From Clostridiales bacterium Firm_09 (lineage in GTDB: Bacteria > Bacillota > Clostridia > Christensenellales > DTU072): 48,665 nucleotides of DNA. The stretch is from assembly GCA_001604065.1 (NCBI GenBank), contig LVAO01000019.1, forward strand, positions 1 to 48,665, written 5' to 3'. The notes beneath the pieces are model-generated. The model did no database searches, was not told the origin of the DNA, and was given only the letters and a program-made list of their open reading frames with translations. Position 1 is the stretch's first letter, and each line of letters starts with the position of its first letter. Shown piece after piece: positions 1 to 7,847 of the stretch. A program made the translations under genes and the position numbers.

Positions 1-4
1 CAAT

Positions 5-86
5 TTTCCCACACTAAGTTCCACTGCTCCAAGTTTCCCAAGGTAAGTTCCACTTCAAAGTCCACTGTGGACGTTACTTTGGGAAA
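5..86. repeat. 29-bp tandem repeat with nested inverted repeats, possible mobile-element end
   Basis: TTTCCCA recurs at 5-11 and 34-40, and TAAGTTCCACT recurs at 15-25 and 44-54, both 29 bp apart, so two imperfect copies of a 29-bp unit lie in tandem. The second copy begins an inverted repeat: TTTCCCAAGGTAA (34-46) pairs with TTACTTTGGGAAA (74-86) with one mismatch, around a perfect palindrome GTCCACTGTGGAC (60-72). Repeated transposase-binding units near an end are typical of some insertion sequences such as the IS21 family. The element body would lie left of the window, so this identity is inference only. Confidence 0.45.
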
Positions 87-157
87 TTACTTTGCAAACA
101 TTATTGTACTCTATCATGTCAAAAAAACGTATAAATCACTCTTTTCTTGTGATAGTA

Positions 158-166
158 TGGTATAAT
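158..166 (+). promoter_or_regulatory. Extended -10 promoter for pgsA
   Basis: TGGTATAAT at 158-166 is a perfect -10 hexamer (161-166) with an extended TGn motif. No clear -35 is seen 16-18 bp upstream. The start codon of pgsA is 33 bp downstream. Confidence 0.55.
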
Positions 167-198
167 TAATATATTCGGGTAAAATCGGGGGTATTCAC

Positions 199-741
199 TT
201 GACGCTTGCAAACAGGATAACAATATTCAGGATGCTGATGATACCGCTGCTTGCGGCGGTATTTTATCCGGCATTCCCGGGGCATTATATTGCCGCTGCG
301 GTGTTGTTCGCGCTTGCCGCAGCGACGGATTATCTGGACGGAAAGGTGGCAAGGGCACGCGGCGAAGTATCGGATTTAGGTAAATTTCTGGATCCCATTG
401 CCGATAAGGTGCTTGCGGCATGCGCATTGTTCTTTTTATTGGATAAGGATATGCTGCTTCCTGTCTGGGGAGGCATTGCCGCGGCAACGATGATATCCAG
501 AGAACTATTGGTAAGCGGTCTCAGGCAGATTGCGGCGGTCAAAGGGATTGTGCTTGCGGCGGATAAAATGGGCAAGGCCAAAACCGCGGTCTTTAATTTG
601 TCCGTGCCGATACTCATGCTGTCCGGATACTCTTTTCTTCTGTACTATATCGGACAGGCGCTGTTCTTCTTGTCGGTTGCGCTGTCCGTCTTCTCCGGGG
701 CGCGTTATATTGTCAGGAATGCCAGCGTTTTCACAAAGTAG
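199..741 (+). CDS. pgsA: CDP-diacylglycerol--glycerol-3-phosphate 3-phosphatidyltransferase
   Basis: Makes phosphatidylglycerol phosphate from CDP-diacylglycerol and glycerol 3-phosphate, the committed step to phosphatidylglycerol and cardiolipin in the membrane. The 180-residue protein carries the CDP-alcohol phosphotransferase signature D-x2-D-G-x2-A-R-x8-G-x3-D-x3-D (around residues 44-71: DYLDGKVAR, then GKFLDPIADK), and several hydrophobic segments in keeping with an integral membrane enzyme. The length is normal for PgsA. The start is TTG at 199, preceded by GGGGG at 187-191 with 7-nt spacing. It is a single-gene unit that ends 3 bp from the stop of the facing membrane-protein gene. Confidence 0.95.
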   Translation: MTLANRITIFRMLMIPLLAAVFYPAFPGHYIAAAVLFALAAATDYLDGKVARARGEVSDLGKFLDPIADKVLAACALFFLLDKDMLLPVWGGIAAATMISRELLVSGLRQIAAVKGIVLAADKMGKAKTAVFNLSVPILMLSGYSFLLYYIGQALFFLSVALSVFSGARYIVRNASVFTK

Positions 742-744
742 AAT

Positions 745-1485
745 TCAGTCTCTGACAAAAAATGAAAGGATTGCAAGCGCCATCGGCACGCTTGCAAAAA
801 TAAGATAGTACAGCCTGAGCGGTGTGATAAGAGACATCAGAAGCAGCAGGACTCCCGTAAAGATGTAGTATTTTGCCTTTTGCCGATCAAAAACCACAGA
901 AAGAAGGTCTTTTATTTTGTATTTCGGCAGCTTTATTTTGAGTGGAGAGGGCGGTTCCGGCAGGGCATTGTGTTGCTGGAGATAACGCTTTATGGTAATG
1001 GGAGTCGGGCAGCGGACGGATAACCCCAGTGAAGCGGCGAAGGCCAGAAGCTTTCTGTCCGTTCTGCCCGCGATAAGGAGGACCTTCGAGAAGTTTTTGG
1101 CTTTGCATGCGCGATACAGTCTGGCGATATCTTCTTCCGACGTCGGCGAAAATTTGATATTGTTGAAAACCAGGGTATCTCCTTTATAAACAAAAAAAGG
1201 AGGCGAAAAATCCGAACGGTCTTCAACAGGCAAAGTAGAAAAAAGAAGGGCGGTGGACTCTTCCGGACCCATGACGGACAGAAGGCGGAAAAGCTCTGTG
1301 CGGGATAGCGACCCGGTTTTGGAAAACCGTTGAGAAATACCAAACCACAGGAGGTTGGCAAGCACTGCCGCAAAGGCGCCGATGCCTGCGGATATCCATA
1401 AGTTTCTGGTAAAATAAAGGCTCCAGCAGAAAATCAGGAGAAAGAGCAGCACGCTGAAAAAGATTGCATCAACTACCTTGCGCAT
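745..1485 (-). CDS. Membrane protein of unknown function, two N-terminal and two C-terminal membrane segments
   Basis: I do not recognise this 246-residue protein. Two hydrophobic segments lie near the N-terminus (about 7-25 and 30-50) and two near the C-terminus (about 211-244). The soluble middle reads as a mixed alpha/beta domain (for example VLLIAGRTDRKLLAFAAS) that could bind a ligand or be a degenerate nuclease-like fold, but no catalytic motif is secure. The gene faces pgsA with 3 bp between stops. There is no ribosome binding site before the ATG; CATACT lies exactly 6 nt upstream, so it may be a leaderless transcript with a weak -10. No function is inferred. Confidence 0.75.
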   Translation of the reverse strand: MRKVVDAIFFSVLLFLLIFCWSLYFTRNLWISAGIGAFAAVLANLLWFGISQRFSKTGSLSRTELFRLLSVMGPEESTALLFSTLPVEDRSDFSPPFFVYKGDTLVFNNIKFSPTSEEDIARLYRACKAKNFSKVLLIAGRTDRKLLAFAASLGLSVRCPTPITIKRYLQQHNALPEPPSPLKIKLPKYKIKDLLSVVFDRQKAKYYIFTGVLLLLMSLITPLRLYYLIFASVPMALAILSFFVRD

Positions 1486-1546
1486 GGAATAAGTATGGGC
1501 AGAGAAAGGAAGGTATAAACAAGGCGGGGCAGTTATCTGTTATCAG

Positions 1547-1575
1547 TTGTAAATTCGCTCCTCTTCGTCTATAAT
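1547..1575 (+). promoter_or_regulatory. Promoter of nadD operon, predicted leaderless
   Basis: TTGTAA (1547-1552), 17-bp spacer, perfect TATAAT (1570-1575). Six bases separate the -10 from the ATG at 1582, so transcription should begin on the A of the start codon. Confidence 0.8.
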
Positions 1576-1581
1576 GAACGT

Positions 1582-2688
1582 ATGACAGTCGGTCTATTCG
1601 GGGGTGCGTTTGACCCCTTTCATAAGGAACATGAGAAGGTGGCGGAAGCGGCAATAAAAGAGCTGTCTCTGGAGAAGCTTGTCCTTGTGCCTTCATTCAA
1701 TCCTCCTCATAAGAACAATACCGTTGCGGACTTTGAGCACAGGGTCAGAATGCTTGAGCTCTTTGCAGAAGAGAAAAAGTATGTGATTGTAGACAGAATC
1801 GAGTCTCAGACGGGGTTCGACAAGAATTATGCCTATGAAGTGATACCGCTTCTCAAAGAAAAATACGGCACCTGCATTTATATTATCGGCGGGGACAGCA
1901 TGGCCAATTTCCACCGTTGGGCCAAGCCGGATGTGATTGCCAAAGAAATTCCTGTTGCCGTCGCGATGCGGGAAGGGTTTCCCGGCGCAGAAGAGGCGAT
2001 AAAACATGCAGAAGAAGCGTATAACGCACAAATCATACGTTTGTCTGTGGTGGGAGAAGAGATCTCTTCCGGAGAAATACGCGCACGGCTGGAACTAGAA
2101 ATGGATGTTTGCGGCATGCTGGACAGCAGGATTGCGGAATACATCCGGAAACAAGGACTTTATAAAGAATATGCGGATATAGTGGCAAAACTGAAGAATG
2201 CAATCGGCGCAAAGCTCTATATCCACTCTGCAAATACCGCAATCTTTGCCGCGCGGCATGCGGCGCTTGCGGGAGTAAGCTTTTATAAAGCGTTTTGCGC
2301 CGGGCTTCTGCACGATTGCGCAAAAGAAAGGGTGGTTTCCTGCGAAGGATATCCGACAGATTCGCTTGCTGTCGTGCATCAGTACATGGGCGCGGAAACA
2401 ATTGAAAAAGAGTACGGCATCACAGACCCCGAGATTATGTCTGCCGTTGCCTGTCATACGACGGGCAAACCGGCCATGTCGCCTTTGGACAAGCTAATTT
2501 ACATCGCGGATAAATTGGAAGACGGAAGGGAATATGAGGGCGTGGAAGCCCTGCGTGCGGCGCTTCTCCGAGGTCTGGACGAAGGTTTTTTTGCGGTTCT
2601 TCGTTCCTCCGCCGCGCATCTCAAATCAAAAAGCACAAAGGCGGACGGCTTGACAAAAGCTTGCATGGACTATTACAATATCGTATAA
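1582..2688 (+). CDS. nadD: Fused nicotinate-nucleotide adenylyltransferase / YqeK-type HD hydrolase
   Basis: Residues 1-195 are NadD, which adenylates nicotinate mononucleotide in NAD synthesis: the nucleotidyltransferase motif GGAFDPFHKEH is at 7-17 and ISSGEIR at 161-167. Residues from about 205 are a YqeK HD-domain phosphohydrolase with H215, H244-D245, H266, H292 and D310 as likely metal ligands. YqeK proteins cleave diadenosine tetraphosphate (Ap4A). The two are often adjacent genes and sometimes one fused protein, as here (368 residues). The ATG at 1582 has no ribosome binding site and sits at the predicted transcription start. It opens the run through ddl; rsfS follows 28 bp downstream. 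Confidence 0.93.
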   Translation: MTVGLFGGAFDPFHKEHEKVAEAAIKELSLEKLVLVPSFNPPHKNNTVADFEHRVRMLELFAEEKKYVIVDRIESQTGFDKNYAYEVIPLLKEKYGTCIYIIGGDSMANFHRWAKPDVIAKEIPVAVAMREGFPGAEEAIKHAEEAYNAQIIRLSVVGEEISSGEIRARLELEMDVCGMLDSRIAEYIRKQGLYKEYADIVAKLKNAIGAKLYIHSANTAIFAARHAALAGVSFYKAFCAGLLHDCAKERVVSCEGYPTDSLAVVHQYMGAETIEKEYGITDPEIMSAVACHTTGKPAMSPLDKLIYIADKLEDGREYEGVEALRAALLRGLDEGFFAVLRSSAAHLKSKSTKADGLTKACMDYYNIV

Positions 2689-2716
2689 GACACATATAAT
2701 AAAATACGGAGACACA

Positions 2717-3034
2717 ATGGAATCGGAACGACTGAAGAGCAGAATCATCAGTATTTTGGAAGAAAAAAAGGGCGGCGATATTATCGCCATCGATATGGCG
2801 AAGAGATCCTCCATCACCGACTTTTTTGTGATTGCAACGGGCAAAAACGTCAATCATGTACGCGCCCTTGCCGAAGCGCTGGAAGAAAAACTGGAGCCCG
2901 AAGGCATTTTTGTGCATCGCAAAGAGGGTTTGGGCGATGGAAGATGGGCGGTTTTGGATTATGGCGATGTGATAGTTCATATATTTAATGCGGATACCAG
3001 AGATTATTTTTGTCTGGAAAAGCTTTGGAAATGA
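2717..3034 (+). CDS. rsfS: Ribosome silencing factor RsfS
   Basis: RsfS (YbeB/Iojap) binds ribosomal protein uL14 on the large subunit and blocks joining of the subunits under starvation. The 105-residue length is normal. Family features are the MESERLKSRIISILEEKKG helix, the DFFVIATG strand, and the C-terminal WAVLDYGDVIVHIF segment. The ATG at 2717 follows GGAG (2708-2711) with 5-nt spacing; a TATAAT at 2695-2700 may give a second promoter inside the operon. It overlaps tsaE by 4 bp (ATGA). The nadD-yqeK-rsfS order is conserved in Firmicutes. Confidence 0.95.
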   Translation: MESERLKSRIISILEEKKGGDIIAIDMAKRSSITDFFVIATGKNVNHVRALAEALEEKLEPEGIFVHRKEGLGDGRWAVLDYGDVIVHIFNADTRDYFCLEKLWK

Positions 3035-3441
3035 AAAAAATAACAAACAGCGCAGCCGAAACACGGGCGCTTGCCGGAGACATTGCCGCATGCCTTATCG
3101 GCGGCGAAACGCTTCTTTTATCCGGCGAGTTGGGCGCAGGCAAGACAACCTTCACTAAAGGGCTGGCAGAGGCGCTCGGCATCAAAAAAACCGTTCTGAG
3201 TCCTACCTTTACCATTATGAGGGAATATGCGGGCGGACGGCTGAAGCTATATCATATAGATATGTACCGTCTGGAAGGGGAAGGAGAGCTGGGGGAACTT
3301 GGCATAGAAGAATGTTTTGACAATGACAGCGTCGTGGTCATTGAGTGGAATAAACTCAAGAATCCTCCGGGAAAGCTCATCAACGTCCGCATACAATCCC
3401 GTGGCGGCGACCAAAGAGAAATCGAGATAGAAGGTTTATGA
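3031..3441 (+). CDS. tsaE: tRNA threonylcarbamoyladenosine biosynthesis ATPase TsaE
   Basis: TsaE is the ATPase partner of TsaB and TsaD in forming t6A at position 37 of ANN-decoding tRNAs. The Walker A motif GELGAGKTTF is about 30 residues in, followed by SPTFT and the HIDMYRL segment typical of the family; length is 136 residues. The start chosen is ATG 3031, which overlaps the rsfS stop as ATGA. An in-frame TTG at 3010 would add seven residues inside rsfS and is less likely. The stop overlaps tsaB by ATGA, so the two are probably translationally coupled. Confidence 0.95.
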   Translation: MKKITNSAAETRALAGDIAACLIGGETLLLSGELGAGKTTFTKGLAEALGIKKTVLSPTFTIMREYAGGRLKLYHIDMYRLEGEGELGELGIEECFDNDSVVVIEWNKLKNPPGKLINVRIQSRGGDQREIEIEGL

Positions 3442-3998
3442 AAACGCTTATCATGGACTCTACCGCGGACATTCTGATCCTTGGCGGAGAGAACGAAGGA
3501 ACAACGGAATTTTTTTGCGGCGATCCCGGTGCAAGACGGCATACTGGAGCCATTTTGGTTGCAATAGATACAATTTTGAACAAGCTCAATATGACGCCCA
3601 AGGACTTGGAATACATCTGCGTCGTGACCGGACCGGGGTCTTTTACCGGCATCCGCATCGGGGTTGCCACCGCAAACGCGATGGCGTACGCAACGGGCGC
3701 AAAGATTGTCTCCGTTACTTCGCTTGAGCCGCTTTTATATGGGCAAAAAGAAGGACTTGCGCTTCTGGATTGCGGACACAACAATTATTATGCGCTGGCG
3801 CGGGACAAAAAGGGGGACAGATATCTTGCCATAAAAGGAGAAGAGAAGGAGTCCTTCGGCCTGCCCGTTTTTTATCATGATGGAACTTATGTCCGCAAAT
3901 TGATGGATACGGTCAAGGACAAAATAAACCGCTGCGAAGCAGAGAACTTTGCCAAGCCATTTTATATAAAGAAAAGCTCTGCGGAGGCGATGTTTTGA
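3438..3998 (+). CDS. tsaB: tRNA threonylcarbamoyladenosine biosynthesis protein TsaB
   Basis: TsaB is an ASKHA-fold scaffold that pairs with TsaD in t6A synthesis. The motif VVTGPGSFTGIRIGVATA, characteristic of TsaB, is present near residue 58. At 186 residues it is shorter than the usual 220-240, with the loss in the C-terminal lobe, which is the variable part. It overlaps tsaE (ATGA) and rimI (TTGA). tsaE-tsaB-rimI is a common bacterial order. Confidence 0.93.
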   Translation: MKTLIMDSTADILILGGENEGTTEFFCGDPGARRHTGAILVAIDTILNKLNMTPKDLEYICVVTGPGSFTGIRIGVATANAMAYATGAKIVSVTSLEPLLYGQKEGLALLDCGHNNYYALARDKKGDRYLAIKGEEKESFGLPVFYHDGTYVRKLMDTVKDKINRCEAENFAKPFYIKKSSAEAMF

Positions 3999-4426
3999 TA
4001 AGGGAAATGATTGCTTCCGACATCCCCGCGATTGCGGCAATCGAAAGAGAAGCCTTTGGCGCACACGCATGGTCGCAGAATTTATTCATCGGGGAACTGG
4101 AAGATGCATCCAAGCATTATTATGTTTTCGATAAGGACGGCATGATTGCCGGCTACGGCGGATTTGCACACATTCTGGATGAGGCTCATATCATGAATAT
4201 AGCCGTAGAACGGACGTGCCGCGGACATGGGATCGGTAAGGCGTTATTGCAAGAGCTTATTGGCAGGGCAAAGGATGCTGGCGCACGGGCGATGACGCTC
4301 GAGGTCCGTGCGCAAAACTTTCCCGCAATCTCTTTGTATGAAAAAGCCGGTTTTGTTTACGCGGGCTCCCGCAAGGATTATTATGCAAAAGGGGAGGACG
4401 CCCTCATCTATTGGCTCACATTATAA
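3995..4426 (+). CDS. rimI: Ribosomal protein bS18 N-acetyltransferase-like GNAT
   Basis: A GNAT-fold acetyltransferase of 143 residues. The acetyl-CoA loop reads RGHGIGKAL (consensus R/Q-x-x-G-x-G/A), followed by ARAMTLEVRAQNFPAISLYEKAGF, the typical RimI core. RimI acetylates the N-terminus of ribosomal protein S18; the exact substrate here is inferred from position after tsaB. The start is TTG at 3995, overlapping the tsaB stop. The stop TAA (4424-4426) lies in the same frame as the following hydrolase. Confidence 0.9.
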   Translation: MIREMIASDIPAIAAIEREAFGAHAWSQNLFIGELEDASKHYYVFDKDGMIAGYGGFAHILDEAHIMNIAVERTCRGHGIGKALLQELIGRAKDAGARAMTLEVRAQNFPAISLYEKAGFVYAGSRKDYYAKGEDALIYWLTL

Positions 4427-4441
4427 GGGGGAGCCATCGAC

Positions 4442-5149
4442 ATCATTTCGCACATCCAATATGGAAAAGGTCAGGATATCATCTTTTTGCACGGCTGGGG
4501 CGGCAATAAGGATAGCCTTGCCGCGCTTGCCGCGCCGTTTTCGCTTGAGTACAGAGTGACGCTGGTTGATCTTTTTGGCTTTGGCGCAACACCGCATCCC
4601 GACAGAAAAATAGGATTATCCGATTATGCGGACTCTGTTGCGGAGCTTATCCGCCAATACAGGATGTCCAGCGTTATCCTGGTCGGTCATTCCTTTGGCG
4701 GAAAGGTTGCTCTTTGTCTTGCCCGCAAATACGGATCGTTGATTGACAAAATGGTGTTGATTGATGCCTCCGGTATCCGTCCCAAACGAAGCCTTATCTT
4801 CCATATCCGGGTTGTTTTTTATAAGATAAGAAAAAAACTGGGGCTGGTGACGCCTTCCGATGAGCATGGCTCCAAGGATTACCGTCTGGCGAAAGGGCGT
4901 CTGAGGGACACCTTTGTATCCGTCGTCAATACACATCTTGACAGAGAACTGCATTACATTACGCTCCCTGTTCTTCTTCTCTGGGGCGCGGATGACAAAG
5001 AAACTCCGCTTTATATGGCAAGGAAACTGAAAAAGCATCTTGCGGGAGCCAGATTGGTGGTCATAGAAAACGCCGGACATTTTCCTTTTATCGACCAATA
5101 TGCGGAGAGCCTTGCGCACATCAAAAAATTTATCGGAGGCAGCCTATGA
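4442..5149 (+). CDS. Alpha/beta hydrolase with probable non-canonical start codon
   Basis: About 235 residues of alpha/beta hydrolase fold: oxyanion region LHGWGG, nucleophile elbow GHSFGG, acid in LLWGADD and final His in NAGHFPF, so the catalytic triad is complete. The substrate is unknown. The frame is open from the rimI TAA, but the first ATG, GTG or TTG is the TTG at 4487, which falls inside the LHGWG strand and would remove the first beta strand. A strong ribosome binding site AAGGGGGAG (4425-4433) instead points to ATC at 4442 or ATT at 4445. It overlaps murF by ATGA. Its place between rimI and murF suggests only co-expression. Confidence 0.8.
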   Translation: MISHIQYGKGQDIIFLHGWGGNKDSLAALAAPFSLEYRVTLVDLFGFGATPHPDRKIGLSDYADSVAELIRQYRMSSVILVGHSFGGKVALCLARKYGSLIDKMVLIDASGIRPKRSLIFHIRVVFYKIRKKLGLVTPSDEHGSKDYRLAKGRLRDTFVSVVNTHLDRELHYITLPVLLLWGADDKETPLYMARKLKKHLAGARLVVIENAGHFPFIDQYAESLAHIKKFIGGSL

Positions 5150-6684
5150 TTGTCATTCTGTCCGCTATCGTATATCCGGTCGCCGCACTCGCATGGGCAT
5201 ACAGAGGGCTGCGCGCGCTCCAGATGAACGGTTATCGCATGGATTTCGGGAGCCTCCGGCCGAACGCAAAAAGAATCTGGGCAGAGCATGCCATCCTGTT
5301 TGTTTTGGCGACGTGCGCATCGCTTGCCGCCGCGTTGTGGACGCCGTGGTTCGGATTGGGGCTTGCGTCTGCGGTCATCGCGTATGCCGTTTTCGATTTT
5401 ATCGATATGCGCACGCATCTTAAATTCACGCCCCGCGCAATACGGCTGACGATCTTTTCGGGTTCCGTTCTTGCGGGATTGGCGCTTGCTGTGGTGCTTG
5501 GAATACGCGATGAACGTATTTTTACTTGTTTTATTCTGGCATTGATTTTTGCGACAAGACCGCTTACCGTCATTTTGAATGCCGCCATACGTCCTTTTGA
5601 AAATCTGAACAACATGCGGTATGTCCGTCGGGCGCAGAGCAGACTGGGCAAGTTGTCCGCGGTCAGAATAGGCATCACCGGCAGCTACGGGAAAACCAGC
5701 TGCAAGAACATACTTTCGGATATTCTTGCCACGAAATATAAGGTGCTCAAAACGGACAAAAACTACAATACGCCGCTGGGGATCGCGCGGACCGCCGAGC
5801 ATATTCAAGGCGACGAAGAAATATTTATTGCAGAAATGGGCGCGCGCAGACCGGGCGATATAAAAGAGCTGTGCGAACTTGTCAAGCCGAAGTATGCCAT
5901 CGTGACAGGTATCGCCCCGCAGCACCTTGCAACCTTCCGAACAGTAGAGAAAATCTATGAAACCAAAAAAGAGCTTGTCGACTGCCTTCCGCCGGATGGT
6001 TTTGCGGTCTTCAACGGGGATAACAGTTATACAAGAGCGATGGCAAATGCCTGCACGGTGCGGTGCGCGACGGTGCATACCAACGGCAAGGAGGGCATTT
6101 ATGCCGATAATATTCAGCTTTCCAACAACGGCAGCTGCTTCTGTGTCCATGGACTGGGCGAAGAATTCTGCCTTACCACAAGACTTCTCGGAAGGCATAA
6201 TATTCTCAATATTCTGATGTGCATTGCTCTGGCGGCAGAACTGGGCATTGAGAAAGAAAGGATGATTGCGGCGGTCAGAAACCTGAAGCCCTCGCCGCAC
6301 AGGCTGGAGCTTCTGGGCACTCAAAACAACGGCGTAACCGTCATTGATGACAGCTACAACGGAAATCTGGAAGGCGTGCGGTTTGCGCTTGAAGTGCTTG
6401 CGCTCTATAAAGAGAACAGACGCGTGGTTTTTACGCAGGGTATTGTGGAGCTTGGAAAACGTGCCGCCGAAATCAATACGCTTGTCGGTGCGATGATTGC
6501 AGGAGTCGCGGATCTGGTTCTGCTGACGGGAGAAAACGCGTTGTATATAAAAAAGGGTCTGAACAACAGCGGCTTTCCGCCGGAGAATATTCTAATCTAT
6601 AAAGATTTTTCGGAAGCAAGCGAATCATTGAAAAACGTGCTTCGCCGCAACGATGTTCTTCTTATCCAGAACGATATACCGTAA
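5146..6684 (+). CDS. murF: MurF-type Mur ligase with N-terminal membrane domain
   Basis: Mur ligase that probably joins D-Ala-D-Ala to UDP-MurNAc-tripeptide. The first ~150 residues hold about five hydrophobic segments (1-20, 50-65, 68-88, 101-120, 125-147) in place of the usual MurF N-terminal UDP-binding domain. Then come the P-loop GITGSYGKTSCKN (176-188), the HN pair in LLGRHNILN, PHRLE and DDSYNGN (close to the MurF signature DDSYNANP). At 512 residues it is longer than ordinary MurF. It overlaps the hydrolase by ATGA and precedes ddl, which makes its dipeptide substrate. No other murF is in the division cluster. Exact substrate form is inferred. Confidence 0.88.
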   Translation: MIVILSAIVYPVAALAWAYRGLRALQMNGYRMDFGSLRPNAKRIWAEHAILFVLATCASLAAALWTPWFGLGLASAVIAYAVFDFIDMRTHLKFTPRAIRLTIFSGSVLAGLALAVVLGIRDERIFTCFILALIFATRPLTVILNAAIRPFENLNNMRYVRRAQSRLGKLSAVRIGITGSYGKTSCKNILSDILATKYKVLKTDKNYNTPLGIARTAEHIQGDEEIFIAEMGARRPGDIKELCELVKPKYAIVTGIAPQHLATFRTVEKIYETKKELVDCLPPDGFAVFNGDNSYTRAMANACTVRCATVHTNGKEGIYADNIQLSNNGSCFCVHGLGEEFCLTTRLLGRHNILNILMCIALAAELGIEKERMIAAVRNLKPSPHRLELLGTQNNGVTVIDDSYNGNLEGVRFALEVLALYKENRRVVFTQGIVELGKRAAEINTLVGAMIAGVADLVLLTGENALYIKKGLNNSGFPPENILIYKDFSEASESLKNVLRRNDVLLIQNDIP

Positions 6685-6706
6685 ACAGAAAAGGGAGGTA
6701 TTTTGT

Positions 6707-7804
6707 ATGAAGCGCAATATTATGGTTGTCTTCGGCGGCAATTCGACAGAGCATGACATCTCCGTCATAACGGCGGTCGAAGCGCTGCACGTAATGCCGA
6801 TCAAAGGCTACAACGTCCTGCCCGTTTATATAAGAGAAGGCAAGTGGTATACGGGAAGCCGTTTGTACGATATCAAAAATTATATAGAATTTGCAGAGAA
6901 AGGCATGTGCGAAGTGCGGCTCATCGGCAATACGCTTTATAAAAAAGGATTGGGAAGAAAATATACGGAGCTTGCGGAGATCGATTGCGCCTTGCTAGCC
7001 ACCCACGGCGGCGACGGCGAAAACGGAAGCCTGCAAGGACTTCTGGAATGCAGCGGAGTGCCCTACACTTCCCCGGATGTGCGTGTTTCGGCTCTCTGCA
7101 TGGATAAGCACCTTACCAAGCTTGCGGTCAATGCACTGGGAATAGATACCGTAGACGGACGGGAGGTCCTCCTGCCCCATTGTCCGGAAATCATAAGAGA
7201 AATTGAAGAAGAGTTTTTGTATCCCCTGATGGTCAAACCTTCATCACAGGGGAGCAGCATCGGGCTGACATTCGCAAAAAACAGAGGGCAGCTTGAAGAA
7301 GGGCTGATACTTGCAAAATATTTCGGGCCACGTGCGCTTGTGGAAAAGGGCTTGACAGATTTTGTCGAATTAAATGTAGCTGTTGCAACAATAAATGGCA
7401 AAATAGTGGTTTCGGATGTGGAACGTCCCATTTCTTCCAACGACTTTCTGACTTATGGAGACAAGTATCTGAACGGCGGCAAGGGAATGAACGATCTGAA
7501 GCGCGAGTTCCCTGCAGATATCCCATCATCGCTTGCGGAGGACATAAAAGATAAAGCAGAAACAATCTATAAGCACCTGGGCATGTCCGGTGTCGTGCGC
7601 ATGGATTTTATGAAGACGGACAAAGCCTATCTGAATGAAATCAATACGATACCCGGTTCGCTGGCGCACTATCTCTTCCCCAATCTTTCTTATACCGAAT
7701 TTTTAAGAGGCTTGATCGATACGGCGATTGCACGCGGTGCGGGAAGAAGGGTGGATTTCAAAACGGATGTGCTCAGGCAGTTGAAGGGAGCCATCAAAAA
7801 ATAA
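6707..7804 (+). CDS. ddl: D-alanine--D-alanine ligase
   Basis: ATP-grasp enzyme that condenses two D-Ala for peptidoglycan. Visible features are the N-terminal FGGNSTEHDISV loop, HGGDGENGSLQG, the ATP-grasp lid VKPSSQGSSIG, and the metal-binding MDFM...NEINTIPG near the C-terminus. The length of 365 residues is typical. The start chosen is ATG 6707, 8 nt after AGGGAGG; an in-frame upstream ATG at 6653 lies inside murF and lacks a binding site. It is the last gene of the operon and converges on rqcH. Confidence 0.96.
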   Translation: MKRNIMVVFGGNSTEHDISVITAVEALHVMPIKGYNVLPVYIREGKWYTGSRLYDIKNYIEFAEKGMCEVRLIGNTLYKKGLGRKYTELAEIDCALLATHGGDGENGSLQGLLECSGVPYTSPDVRVSALCMDKHLTKLAVNALGIDTVDGREVLLPHCPEIIREIEEEFLYPLMVKPSSQGSSIGLTFAKNRGQLEEGLILAKYFGPRALVEKGLTDFVELNVAVATINGKIVVSDVERPISSNDFLTYGDKYLNGGKGMNDLKREFPADIPSSLAEDIKDKAETIYKHLGMSGVVRMDFMKTDKAYLNEINTIPGSLAHYLFPNLSYTEFLRGLIDTAIARGAGRRVDFKTDVLRQLKGAIKK

Positions 7805-7847
7805 TGCATCCGTTATGCCGCAATTATATGCCGTCGCGGGATCCTCT

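Noticed and set aside
4424-4426. Stop-codon read-through joining rimI to the hydrolase
   Set aside because: The genes share a frame, but a strong ribosome binding site right after the TAA fits re-initiation at a rare start better than read-through.
5011-6324. 437-codon open frame antisense to murF
   Set aside because: It overlaps two confirmed genes, has no recognisable domain and no ribosome binding site.
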